In this document: positions 57,004 to 64,000 of the stretch, piece by piece | Numbering within the stretch: the stretch's first letter is position 1 | Layout of the letters: each line of letters begins with the position of its first letter | From: Chitinophaga pinensis | GTDB taxonomy: Bacteria; Bacteroidota; Bacteroidia; Chitinophagales; Chitinophagaceae | Reading direction: 5' to 3' | NCBI GenBank assembly: GCA_945872085.1 | Contig: CAMBYG010000002.1 | Location: 1-64,000 of the forward strand | DNA: 64,000 nt | The notes under the pieces: generated by a model | Databases searched by the model: none | Seen by the model: the letters and a program-made list of their open reading frames with translations, nothing else | What the model was told of the DNA's origin: nothing | Translations under genes and position numbers: made by a program

Positions 57004-57016
57004 AGACAGTTTGTCT
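57004..57016. promoter_or_regulatory. Inverted repeat before lon
   Basis: AGACA-GTT-TGTCT lies 15 bases before the lon ATG at 57032. It overlaps ACAGTTTG, a two-mismatch version of the -7 element. It might be an operator for lon, but short arms make chance possible. Confidence 0.3.
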
Positions 57017-57031
57017 GAAAAATATAAACCT

Positions 57032-59425
57032 ATGCTATTGCAACAAAATGAACAAGACATGGAATTTTTACCCGTACTTCCCATGGGTGAAGAAGAGATG
57101 AATGACGAAGAGCGTAAAAGCTTGCCCGACAATTTACCGATTATTGCCCTACGCAATACGGTACTATTCCCTAATGTAGTATTACCCATTACTGTTTCTA
57201 GAGAAAAATCTATCCTTGCTATTACCCAAGCCAATAAAAAAGACAAATGGATTGGAGTGGTTGCTCAAAAAGACGGCAATTTTGAAGATCCAGAAACCGA
57301 AGACATGTTTCATGTTGGTACTTTGGCCAAAATTGTAAAAATGATAAAAATGCCCGATGGCAACATCACACTTTTTATCATGGGTAAAATTCGTTTTCAA
57401 ATAAATTCTTTTACAGAAACAGAACCCTATTTTAAGGCAAACATTACCTATAAAGAAGATCACTTTCCAAAAGAAGATGCCAATTTTGATGCTTTAGTAG
57501 GCTCTATCAAAGACTACGCAGAGAAAATAATTCAACAAACCAATACCCTACCTCCTGAAGCGGCAATCATGTTGCGCAATATAGAAAACTACTCTTTTTT
57601 AGTGCACTATATTGCATCCAATATTAATGCAAAGTTATTAGACAAACAGAGCTTATTGGAAGAAGACAATATTCAACTTAGAGCAGAAAAATTATTAAAC
57701 CTTTTGCAAAGCGAATTGCAACTCGCCGAACTAAAAAATGAAATCACCAATAAAACAAGAGGCGAAATCGATAAACAACAACGAGAGTATTTTTTGCAGC
57801 AGCAGTTAAAATCGATCAAAGATGAATTGGGCGATGCTAATGAACGGGAAATAAAAGATCTTCAAAAAAGAGCAGAACAAGTCCAATGGACCGAAGCGGC
57901 CAAAGACCTGTTTAAAAAAGGCATTGAGAAATTAGAACGTATGCACCCAACAACACCCGATTATTCGGTGGTGTATAATCATTTAGATTTAATGTTGGAT
58001 CTACCATGGGGTGTTTATACAAAAGATTCTTATGATCTTAAAAAGGCACAAAAAGTTTTAGATCATGATCATTATGGAATGGATGAAATCAAAGATCGTA
58101 TTATTGAGTATTTAGCCGTACTTAAATTAAAAGGCGATTTAAAATCACCCATCCTATGCTTTGTTGGCCCTCCTGGTATTGGTAAAACATCTTTAGGTAA
58201 AAGTATTGCAAATGCTATTGATCGTAAATATGTTCGATTGAGCTTAGGTGGATTGCATGACGAAAGCGAATTGCGCGGTCATCGCAAAACCTATATTGGG
58301 GCAATGCCGGGTAGAATTATTCAGCAGTTAAGAAAAGTAAAAAGTGCCAATCCTGTATTTATTTTAGATGAAATTGATAAAATTGGTAAAGACTTTAGAG
58401 GAGATCCAAGTTCTGCTTTATTAGAGATTTTAGATCCTGAACAAAACAGTGCTTTTTATGATAATTATTTAGAGCTGGAGTTTGACTTATCAAAAGTACT
58501 TTTCATTGCTACCGCTAATAGCTTAAGCGATATACAACCCGCTTTAAGAGATCGTTTAGAGATCATTCAATTATCCGGCTATTCGGTAGAAGAAAAAGTA
58601 GAAATTGCAAAGCGCCATTTAATACCAAAGCAAAAAGAAATGCATGGCTTATTAAAAACGCCTTTAAAATTCAATGATAAGTTATTGCAAAAAATAGTTC
58701 AAGACTATACGAGAGAAAGTGGTGTGAGAGAATTGGATCGATTAATGGCTAGTGTCATGCGAAACATTGCTAAACAAGTAGCATTAGAAGAAACGGTTGC
58801 AAATACGATTGACGAGAGTAAAGTAGAGGAAGTTTTGGGTAAGCCAAGATTTTTAAATGATATTTATAGCAAGGGTCATCCGGCTGGAGTAGTAGTAGGT
58901 TTGGCATGGACCTATGTAGGTGGTGATATCTTATTTATTGAGTCTAGCTTATCTAAAGGGAAAGGCACCCTAACCCTTACGGGCAACTTAGGCAATGTAA
59001 TGAAAGAAAGTGCCACTACGGCCCTTTCTTATCTTAAAGCACATGCACAAACCTTTGGAATAGCTAATAATGCCTTTACGGAAAATGATATTCATATTCA
59101 CGTTCCCGAAGGCGCTGTACCCAAAGATGGCCCAAGCGCTGGTATCACGATGCTTTCTGCCTTAGCTTCTTCTTTTACCGGCAGAAAAATAAAACCATAC
59201 TTAGCTATGACAGGTGAAATTACCTTGCGAGGACAAGTGCTACCTGTTGGTGGTATAAAAGAAAAAGTATTGGCAGCTAAGCGTGCAGGCATAAAAGAAA
59301 TTATCTTATGTATACAAAATGAAAAAGATATTAATGAAATTTCTAAAAACTATATTAAAGGATTAAAATTTCATTATGTAAGCGAAATGGACGAAGTTAT
59401 TCAAATAGCACTTATGAAAAAATAA
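57032..59425 (+). CDS. lon: ATP-dependent protease Lon
   Basis: Lon is the AAA+ serine protease for damaged and regulatory proteins. The ATG at 57032 gives 797 residues; an in-frame TTG at 57011 lies in the inverted repeat and is rejected. It has the N-terminal substrate domain (LPIIALRNTVLFPNVVLPI), Walker A GPPGIGKTSLG, Walker B VFILDEIDKIG, and the protease dyad Ser702 (PKDGPSAGIT) and Lys743 (LPVGGIKEK). It appears monocistronic and ends at an unusually long terminator stem. Confidence 0.96.
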   Translation: MLLQQNEQDMEFLPVLPMGEEEMNDEERKSLPDNLPIIALRNTVLFPNVVLPITVSREKSILAITQANKKDKWIGVVAQKDGNFEDPETEDMFHVGTLAKIVKMIKMPDGNITLFIMGKIRFQINSFTETEPYFKANITYKEDHFPKEDANFDALVGSIKDYAEKIIQQTNTLPPEAAIMLRNIENYSFLVHYIASNINAKLLDKQSLLEEDNIQLRAEKLLNLLQSELQLAELKNEITNKTRGEIDKQQREYFLQQQLKSIKDELGDANEREIKDLQKRAEQVQWTEAAKDLFKKGIEKLERMHPTTPDYSVVYNHLDLMLDLPWGVYTKDSYDLKKAQKVLDHDHYGMDEIKDRIIEYLAVLKLKGDLKSPILCFVGPPGIGKTSLGKSIANAIDRKYVRLSLGGLHDESELRGHRKTYIGAMPGRIIQQLRKVKSANPVFILDEIDKIGKDFRGDPSSALLEILDPEQNSAFYDNYLELEFDLSKVLFIATANSLSDIQPALRDRLEIIQLSGYSVEEKVEIAKRHLIPKQKEMHGLLKTPLKFNDKLLQKIVQDYTRESGVRELDRLMASVMRNIAKQVALEETVANTIDESKVEEVLGKPRFLNDIYSKGHPAGVVVGLAWTYVGGDILFIESSLSKGKGTLTLTGNLGNVMKESATTALSYLKAHAQTFGIANNAFTENDIHIHVPEGAVPKDGPSAGITMLSALASSFTGRKIKPYLAMTGEITLRGQVLPVGGIKEKVLAAKRAGIKEIILCIQNEKDINEISKNYIKGLKFHYVSEMDEVIQIALMKK

Positions 59426-59460
59426 AACAAAAGGCACCTAATAGGTGCCTTTTGTTTTAT
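59422..59460. terminator. 18-bp perfect-stem bidirectional terminator
   Basis: Arms at 59422-59439 and 59443-59460 are perfect reverse complements around the loop AAT. The core is AGGCACCT / AGGTGCCT. It lies between the convergent lon and DUF6089-like genes and has U-rich ends in both directions. The lon stop codon lies inside the 5' arm. Confidence 0.88.
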
Positions 59461-59474
59461 AATAAAAGTTAAGT

Positions 59475-60188
59475 TTATTTTTTACTTTTTGTATTTAATT
59501 TAAATGTATACCCTAGAGCGTACACTGCATAAGCATCAAATTTTTGTGATCTCACCGATAAACTAAATCCATCAAGATAGTCGGAGATGCAAGTTTTGTA
59601 ACATGCTTCTAAAAACAAAGAAGATTGAGCATTTAACTTATATCTAAATCCTAAGCTTGCAGGGATGGTAAGTAATACTTTTGGTTGGCTTATGGATTGT
59701 TCTTTAACTAAACCTACTTGTTCAGAAGAAACCGCAGCAAAGTAATTGGTATCGATTTTACTTATATCTCTTTTAGGATTGATTTTTGCAAAACCAAAAC
59801 CAAAAGCAACAAAAGGTTGGAATTTCTTATCGTCGCGAAACAGATTAAATTCAAGCATCGCAGACATGTCAATTAAGGATGTAGAAAAACTATAATTTCT
59901 GTGCTTTGCCCACTCAGGAGAATCAAATTGTGCATCATCACCTTTTAAACTAGCAATATTTAAAGACCCTCTTAAATAAACTCTTTCCCCTTTTAAATGA
60001 TATCTAACCATTCCTTGAAGACCTAACTTCAGATCCTTGGAACTACCTAAAACAGAAGGTGTTAAATCACCTTGATACACATTACCAGTAAGTGCACAAG
60101 TAAAGTCTACTTCTTTTGCCTGGTTTTGGGCATTAACAAAAAGAGGCAATAAAGCTAATAGTACAATTGAAAATTTTTTAAGCATCAT
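59475..60188 (-). CDS. DUF6089-like outer-membrane barrel protein
   Basis: The 237-residue protein has a signal peptide ending VNA|Q (residues 20/21). Features of the DUF6089 barrel family follow: GNVYQGDLTPSV, an RNYSFSTSLIDMSAMLEFN strand pair, FQPFVAFGFGFAKINP, LGFRYKLNAQSSLFLE and SDYLDGFS. The family is common in Chitinophagaceae and relatives, and its function is unknown. It is 21 bp after the DPP III gene but has its own well-formed promoter. Confidence 0.78.
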   Translation of the reverse strand: MMLKKFSIVLLALLPLFVNAQNQAKEVDFTCALTGNVYQGDLTPSVLGSSKDLKLGLQGMVRYHLKGERVYLRGSLNIASLKGDDAQFDSPEWAKHRNYSFSTSLIDMSAMLEFNLFRDDKKFQPFVAFGFGFAKINPKRDISKIDTNYFAAVSSEQVGLVKEQSISQPKVLLTIPASLGFRYKLNAQSSLFLEACYKTCISDYLDGFSLSVRSQKFDAYAVYALGYTFKLNTKSKK

Positions 60189-60197
60189 ATTTTTTTA

Positions 60198-60227
60198 CAA
60201 ATATACTCATTAATTTACTGTTGGCAA
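60198..60227 (-). promoter_or_regulatory. Promoter for the DUF6089-like gene
   Basis: On the minus strand, TTG (60227-60225), a 19-bp spacer and TATATTTG (60205-60198) match the Bacteroidota consensus exactly. The -33 lies inside the 3' end of the DPP III gene. The leader would be only a few bases long. Confidence 0.5.
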
Positions 60228-62270
60228 AAAACTATACTTCTTTTTATAATCCATCATTTGTTGGAAGAAAGAAGTAGGGTAAGTAACTTTCACATCAATG
60301 ATCTTATCGCCTTCTAAAACAGGCTCTAATACAGGCTGAATAAATCCTCTGTAGGGCTTAATACCAAGTGTTGCATATCGGCTTATAATTTCTTTATGCA
60401 AAACAGGATCTACATTCACGCCATAGGTTTCCACTAAAGCAGTTGCAGCTTTATAATCACCTTCTGATTTTATACGTTGTATCTCTCTTAATAATTGCCC
60501 AAATAAGTTACGCAACTTGTTATAGTCGTTTATGCGCACATAGGTTTGATTATTTACTTTAACCAACTCTACTACGTTGTCTTGCTTTCCTTTTTCAAAT
60601 ACCCAACGCGCATTCAATTGGCGATTACGCATGTGAGCCTCTTCTAATTTTTCACCTGGTTTTAATCTTGTTAATTGCGTCATTAGCCCATTCATCATAT
60701 ATTGGTCATAACCTGCTTTACCCACCTCTTCGCTTTCTGCCACGCCAATCTCTATTAGTTTCTTATCCATGATATAATACAACCCTACAAGATCTGCACG
60801 TGCTTCTTCTAAACAAGAAGCGTAATTTTTTAATGTCTTATCTGGTGTTTCTACACCTTTGTTGATCTGACCACTTGCATGCCCAATACATTCGTGCATA
60901 TCGGTATGCAAATCGCTAGCTAATGCACCATATTTTTTCAATCTATTTTTTACCGTTTCATCGATTACAAATTCATCTAGCATACCGCTTTTGCTGCTAT
61001 TTACATTATACGAATGAATAATATTGCTTAGCGAAACAGATTTTGATCCATACTCTTTTCTAATCCAATCGGCATTTGGTAGATTTACTCCGATTGGTGT
61101 TGAAGGTGCATTGTCGCCACTTTCTACAATTGTAGTAATCGCTTTTGCGGTAATACCTTTAACTTGTTTTTTCTTATGCTCCGGCATTAATGGCGAATGA
61201 TCTTCAAACCATTGCGCTTTGGCTGCAATCGCCGCGATGCGCTTTGTTGCTTCCATGTCTTTCATAGACACCATACTTTGAAAACTTCCTTTCTTACCTA
61301 TAGCGTCAAGGTACACTTCAATAAATCCATTGACTACATCGATTCTGCTTGCTGTATCATGCACCCATTCTATACTATAATCATCAAAGGTTTTTAAATC
61401 GCCGGTTTTATAAAAATCTACAAGCAGTTGTATTGATTTTTTTTGCTGATCATTTTCTGCAACACCTGTTGCTTTTTCTAACCAATATACTATTTGAGTG
61501 ATCGATTTATCATACATACCGCCTACTTTCCAAATTCGTTCTGTGAGTTGTCCATTTTCTTTTACCACTTTACTGTTCAACCCCCAACTTGGTGCATTTC
61601 CTTTTGTATCTTTTAAATTATAAAAGGCTTCTACTTCATTCTGCGTCACTCCTTCATAATAATTATTAGCTGAGTTGGCGATATTATCTACACCAGCTCT
61701 AAGATCTACACATTTAGGCATAAAGCTAGCATCAAAAATAATAGGCTGTATTCTTTTGGTAAATGCTTCAATGTTCTCACCTTCATTAAGCGGCAAGGCA
61801 TTGCTTGGAGTTGTACTTACTAAGTTTTTGAAATAGTCGTAAGTACAAGCAGGAATGAATTTCTCATTACTATAATGATGGTAGTTGCCATTACTAAACC
61901 ATACACGTCCGCAATACGCTTCAAATTGCTTCCAAGACGTATCGTTTTTATCTCCTTTATAATTTTCATAAACTGCTTCAATGGTTTTTCTTACCAACAA
62001 ACCATATTTACTTTTTTGATCGTAAATAATATCTCTTCCGCTCAAGGCTGCTTCATATAAATAATAAGCCAATTGTTTTTGTTGCAAGGTTAATTGATTA
62101 AAACCAGGTACTTCATATCGAAGTATTTGCAAATCAGCAAAAGCCTCAGCTTCAACTACAAAGGAAGCATCATACGTTACTGCTTCGCTTTCGGAAGTCT
62201 TGCTTTTTGGATTACAAGAAATTAATAAAACAGTAGCTAGTACTAAAGTATACAAAATGTTACTTTTCAT
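60210..62270 (-). CDS. Dipeptidyl-peptidase III family (M49) metallopeptidase lipoprotein
   Basis: The 686-residue lipoprotein (lipobox LLISC, Cys19) is a zinc exopeptidase releasing dipeptides. It has the M49 hallmark HEXXGH as HECIGH (His459, Glu460, His464) and the third-ligand motif CLEEARADLVGLYY about 40 residues later. The HECxGH form is the variant known from Bacteroidota DPP III. The lipoprotein signal places it in the periplasm or on the outer membrane, unlike cytosolic eukaryotic DPP III. It is divergent from the oxygenase gene. Confidence 0.9.
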   Translation of the reverse strand: MKSNILYTLVLATVLLISCNPKSKTSESEAVTYDASFVVEAEAFADLQILRYEVPGFNQLTLQQKQLAYYLYEAALSGRDIIYDQKSKYGLLVRKTIEAVYENYKGDKNDTSWKQFEAYCGRVWFSNGNYHHYSNEKFIPACTYDYFKNLVSTTPSNALPLNEGENIEAFTKRIQPIIFDASFMPKCVDLRAGVDNIANSANNYYEGVTQNEVEAFYNLKDTKGNAPSWGLNSKVVKENGQLTERIWKVGGMYDKSITQIVYWLEKATGVAENDQQKKSIQLLVDFYKTGDLKTFDDYSIEWVHDTASRIDVVNGFIEVYLDAIGKKGSFQSMVSMKDMEATKRIAAIAAKAQWFEDHSPLMPEHKKKQVKGITAKAITTIVESGDNAPSTPIGVNLPNADWIRKEYGSKSVSLSNIIHSYNVNSSKSGMLDEFVIDETVKNRLKKYGALASDLHTDMHECIGHASGQINKGVETPDKTLKNYASCLEEARADLVGLYYIMDKKLIEIGVAESEEVGKAGYDQYMMNGLMTQLTRLKPGEKLEEAHMRNRQLNARWVFEKGKQDNVVELVKVNNQTYVRINDYNKLRNLFGQLLREIQRIKSEGDYKAATALVETYGVNVDPVLHKEIISRYATLGIKPYRGFIQPVLEPVLEGDKIIDVKVTYPTSFFQQMMDYKKKYSFLPTVN

Positions 62271-62357
62271 GAGAATAAATTTAAGTGTAAATATAGTATT
62301 TATTAAGGCATATTTAATTTACCGTATTTTATATATATTTATAAAAATTCACTCTTT

Positions 62358-63305
62358 ATGAATACGATTCCGGTAGTTGATTTAAGTCAATACACACAAG
62401 GCAATGACGCAGAAAAAAACAACTTTGTGCAAGCGCTTGGTACTGCCTATGAAGAAGTAGGCTTTGTAGCTGTAGTAAATCATGGCATACCTAATGCTTT
62501 GATAAAACAGCTATACGAGCAAGTTGAGGCATTCTTTAGCCTGACCGAAAATCAAAAAAAACAATATGAAAAAATAGCCTTGGCAGGACAAAGAGGTTAT
62601 ACCTCTTTTGGCAGAGAACATGCTAAAGGCTTTGACGCTCCTGACTTAAAAGAATTTTTTCAATTTGGTCAGATCATTGAAGATGGAGAGCAGGTAGATG
62701 AATTTTACCCCGATAATGTTTTCGTAAATGAACTACCTGAATTTACTCATACCCTTGAACAAGCCTATCGTGCTTTTGAACAAAGCGGGAAAGCGCTTCT
62801 AGAAGCCATAGCACTTTTTTTAAATTTAGACCCGCATTACTTTTCTCCTGAAATTCATAATGGCAACTCTATTTTAAGAGCCATTCACTATCCACCTATT
62901 ACACAAGAACCAAAATCATCGATTAGAGCAGAGCAACATGAGGATATTAATTTGATTACTCTATTAGTTGGTGCATCGGCTGAAGGTTTGCAAGTTTTAA
63001 ACAAACAAGATGAATGGGTAAATGTACAATCCAGTGACGATCAAATCGTTGTAAATGTTGGAGATATGCTCCAACGATTGACCAATAACCGATTAAAATC
63101 TACTACCCATAGAGTGGTAAATCCACCTAAAGAAAAGTGGCATACCCATCGCTACTCTATACCGTTTTTCCTACATCCCAAAGGAAGCATGTCCTTAGCA
63201 TGCTTGCCTAGTTGTATCAACGAAGCGCATCCAAAACAATATGATGATTATAGCGCTGCACAATATTTAGACGAGCGGCTTAGAGAGATTGGATTAAAGA
63301 AATAA
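62358..63305 (+). CDS. Isopenicillin N synthase-like Fe(II)/2-oxoglutarate oxygenase
   Basis: This 315-residue cytosolic non-heme iron oxygenase has the N-terminal DIOX_N domain (IPVVDLSQY, GFVAVVNHGIP, GQRGYTSFGREHAKG). Its jelly-roll carries the HxD...H ligands (EQHEDINLITLL and STTHRVVNP) and the 2OG-binding RYSIPFF, so the active site looks complete. The RxS motif argues for a 2-oxoglutarate-dependent enzyme rather than true isopenicillin N synthase. No biosynthetic cluster surrounds it. The substrate is unknown. Confidence 0.88.
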   Translation: MNTIPVVDLSQYTQGNDAEKNNFVQALGTAYEEVGFVAVVNHGIPNALIKQLYEQVEAFFSLTENQKKQYEKIALAGQRGYTSFGREHAKGFDAPDLKEFFQFGQIIEDGEQVDEFYPDNVFVNELPEFTHTLEQAYRAFEQSGKALLEAIALFLNLDPHYFSPEIHNGNSILRAIHYPPITQEPKSSIRAEQHEDINLITLLVGASAEGLQVLNKQDEWVNVQSSDDQIVVNVGDMLQRLTNNRLKSTTHRVVNPPKEKWHTHRYSIPFFLHPKGSMSLACLPSCINEAHPKQYDDYSAAQYLDERLREIGLKK

Positions 63306-63331
63306 AAAAAGGGCTACAATTGTAGCCCTTT
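63304..63331. terminator. Bidirectional rho-independent terminator
   Basis: The palindrome AAAGGGCTACAATTGTAGCC-type (63308-63331; GGGCTAC / GTAGCCC arms) is preceded by an A-run. It lies between the convergent oxygenase gene and atpA. Confidence 0.85.
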
Positions 63332-63348
63332 ATATTTGAATTTAAAAC

Positions 63349-64000
63349 TTAGTTTTTAAACTGAGGAATTAAAGAATCTGCTAATGCTTTCATTTTAGCT
63401 AATCCATCTTCAGGTAAGTTACCTTTTTTGAATTCTAATAATAATTCAGGCATTTTAGTTTCTAATTCATTAATAAATGTTTCTTCAAATGCACGTACAT
63501 TTTTCACCGGCACTTCACGAATCATGTTATTAGTTCCTAAATAAATAATCGCAACTTGTTTTTCTACGCTATACGGAGTAAACTGAGGTTGTTTTAAAAT
63601 CTCAACATTTCTAGCACCTTTATCGATTACATTTTTAGTAGCCGCATCAAGATCACCACCAAATTTAGCAAACGCTTCTAACTCACGGAAAAGAGCTTGG
63701 TCTAATTTTAAAGTACCTGCTACTTTTTTCATTGATTTAATCTGCGCACTACCACCCACACGACTTACAGAAATACCTACGTTAATAGCAGGACGGATAC
63801 CCGCATTAAACAAGTTAGATTCTAAGAAAATTTGTCCGTCTGTGATAGAAATTACGTTGGTTGGGATATATGCAGATACGTCACCAGCTTGTGTTTCAAT
63901 AATTGGTAAAGCCGTCAATGAACCACCACCTTTTACTAAATGTTTGATAGACTCTGGTAAATCGTTCATAGTTTTAGCAAGCGCATCATTATTAATAACT
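63349..64000 (-). CDS. atpA: F1 ATP synthase alpha subunit, C-terminal part (5' end outside window)
   Basis: The frame is open to the window edge ([20 protein letters not shown]), so this is the C-terminal ~216 residues of AtpA. Diagnostic segments are [49 protein letters not shown] and a C-terminal helical domain ending LIPQFKN. In most bacteria atpG follows atpA. Here the next gene downstream is a convergent oxygenase, so atpG must lie elsewhere. Confidence 0.95.
   Translation of the reverse strand, partial: VINNDALAKTMNDLPESIKHLVKGGGSLTALPIIETQAGDVSAYIPTNVISITDGQIFLESNLFNAGIRPAINVGISVSRVGGSAQIKSMKKVAGTLKLDQALFRELEAFAKFGGDLDAATKNVIDKGARNVEILKQPQFTPYSVEKQVAIIYLGTNNMIREVPVKNVRAFEETFINELETKMPELLLEFKKGNLPEDGLAKMKALADSLIPQFKN

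Noticed and set aside
57011-57031. TTG start extending lon by seven residues
   Set aside because: It falls in the inverted repeat; the ATG at 57032 is a standard start with a normal family length.
62358-63305. A beta-lactam biosynthesis gene
   Set aside because: The fold is isopenicillin N synthase-like, but the 2-oxoglutarate-binding RYS motif and lack of any NRPS or cluster genes argue against it.

Overview
The window is a stretch of bacterial chromosome from a Bacteroidota, most likely a member of Chitinophagaceae or a close relative. The evidence is gliding/type IX secretion genes (porU, porV, gldJ, gldK-L-M-N), a secreted protein with a type B (CHU_C) sorting domain, Bacteroidota-typical families (DUF4271, DUF6089, Omp28, OstA-like, HmuY-like), AT-rich leaders without clear Shine-Dalgarno sites, and several matches to the Bacteroidota promoter (-33 TTG, -7 TAnnTTTG). 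The family-level placement is inference.

Layout. 1-1050: 3' part of a B12-type radical SAM gene. 1.1-7.8 kb: porU-porV, divergent from gldJ. 7.9-16.8 kb: murF, an envelope operon (Omp28-like lipoprotein, glutaminyl cyclase-like lipoprotein, lspA, zapA), rbfA with a LolC/E-like permease, argS, and a lipoprotein. 16.9-18.8 kb: dnaK. 18.9-19.9 kb: an AT-rich, poorly conserved patch with a small lipoprotein, a frameshifted gene and an ORF without a clean start. 20.0-23.4 kb: a gamma-family PLP enzyme, a thiolase and ACMSD. 23.5-30.9 kb: T9SS cargo protein, smc, hscA. 31-38.2 kb: envelope genes (TolB-like/barrel fusion, mlaD, OstA-like) plus an aspartokinase. 38.3-39.6 kb: metallo-hydrolase and comB. 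39.7-44.4 kb: gldK-L-M-N. 44.6-50.0 kb: DUF255 protein, hemD, DUF4271 protein, hemW and a frameshifted LEA14-like lipoprotein gene. 50.1-53.7 kb: fabG, fabH, atpC, atpD. 53.8-63.3 kb: HmuY-like and TlpA-like lipoproteins, two outer-membrane barrels, lon, a dipeptidyl-peptidase III and an Fe(II)/2OG-type oxygenase. 63.3-64.0 kb: 3' part of atpA.

How the genes fit together. Most of the window serves the cell envelope. GldK/L/M/N form the T9SS ring and motor, PorV and PorU the outer-membrane shuttle and sortase, and GldJ a partner lipoprotein. The CHU_C protein is a likely substrate. LspA matures the many lipoproteins. The glutaminyl cyclase-like enzyme fits the fact that eight exported proteins here have Gln as first mature residue. 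The rest is housekeeping: translation, chaperones, chromosome segregation, heme, fatty acids and ATP synthase.

I saw no tRNA, rRNA, CRISPR array, insertion sequence, integrase or phage gene. Ordinary intergenic gaps are all under about 250 bases; the only long poorly coding stretch is 18.82-20.01 kb. I found no obviously new multi-gene system. The best leads are a frameshifted lipoprotein gene with a perfect A_AAA_AAA slippery site, the disrupted patch at 18.9-19.9 kb, two overlapping palindromes on the dnaK promoter, and an outer-membrane fusion protein with a degenerate peptidase-like domain.
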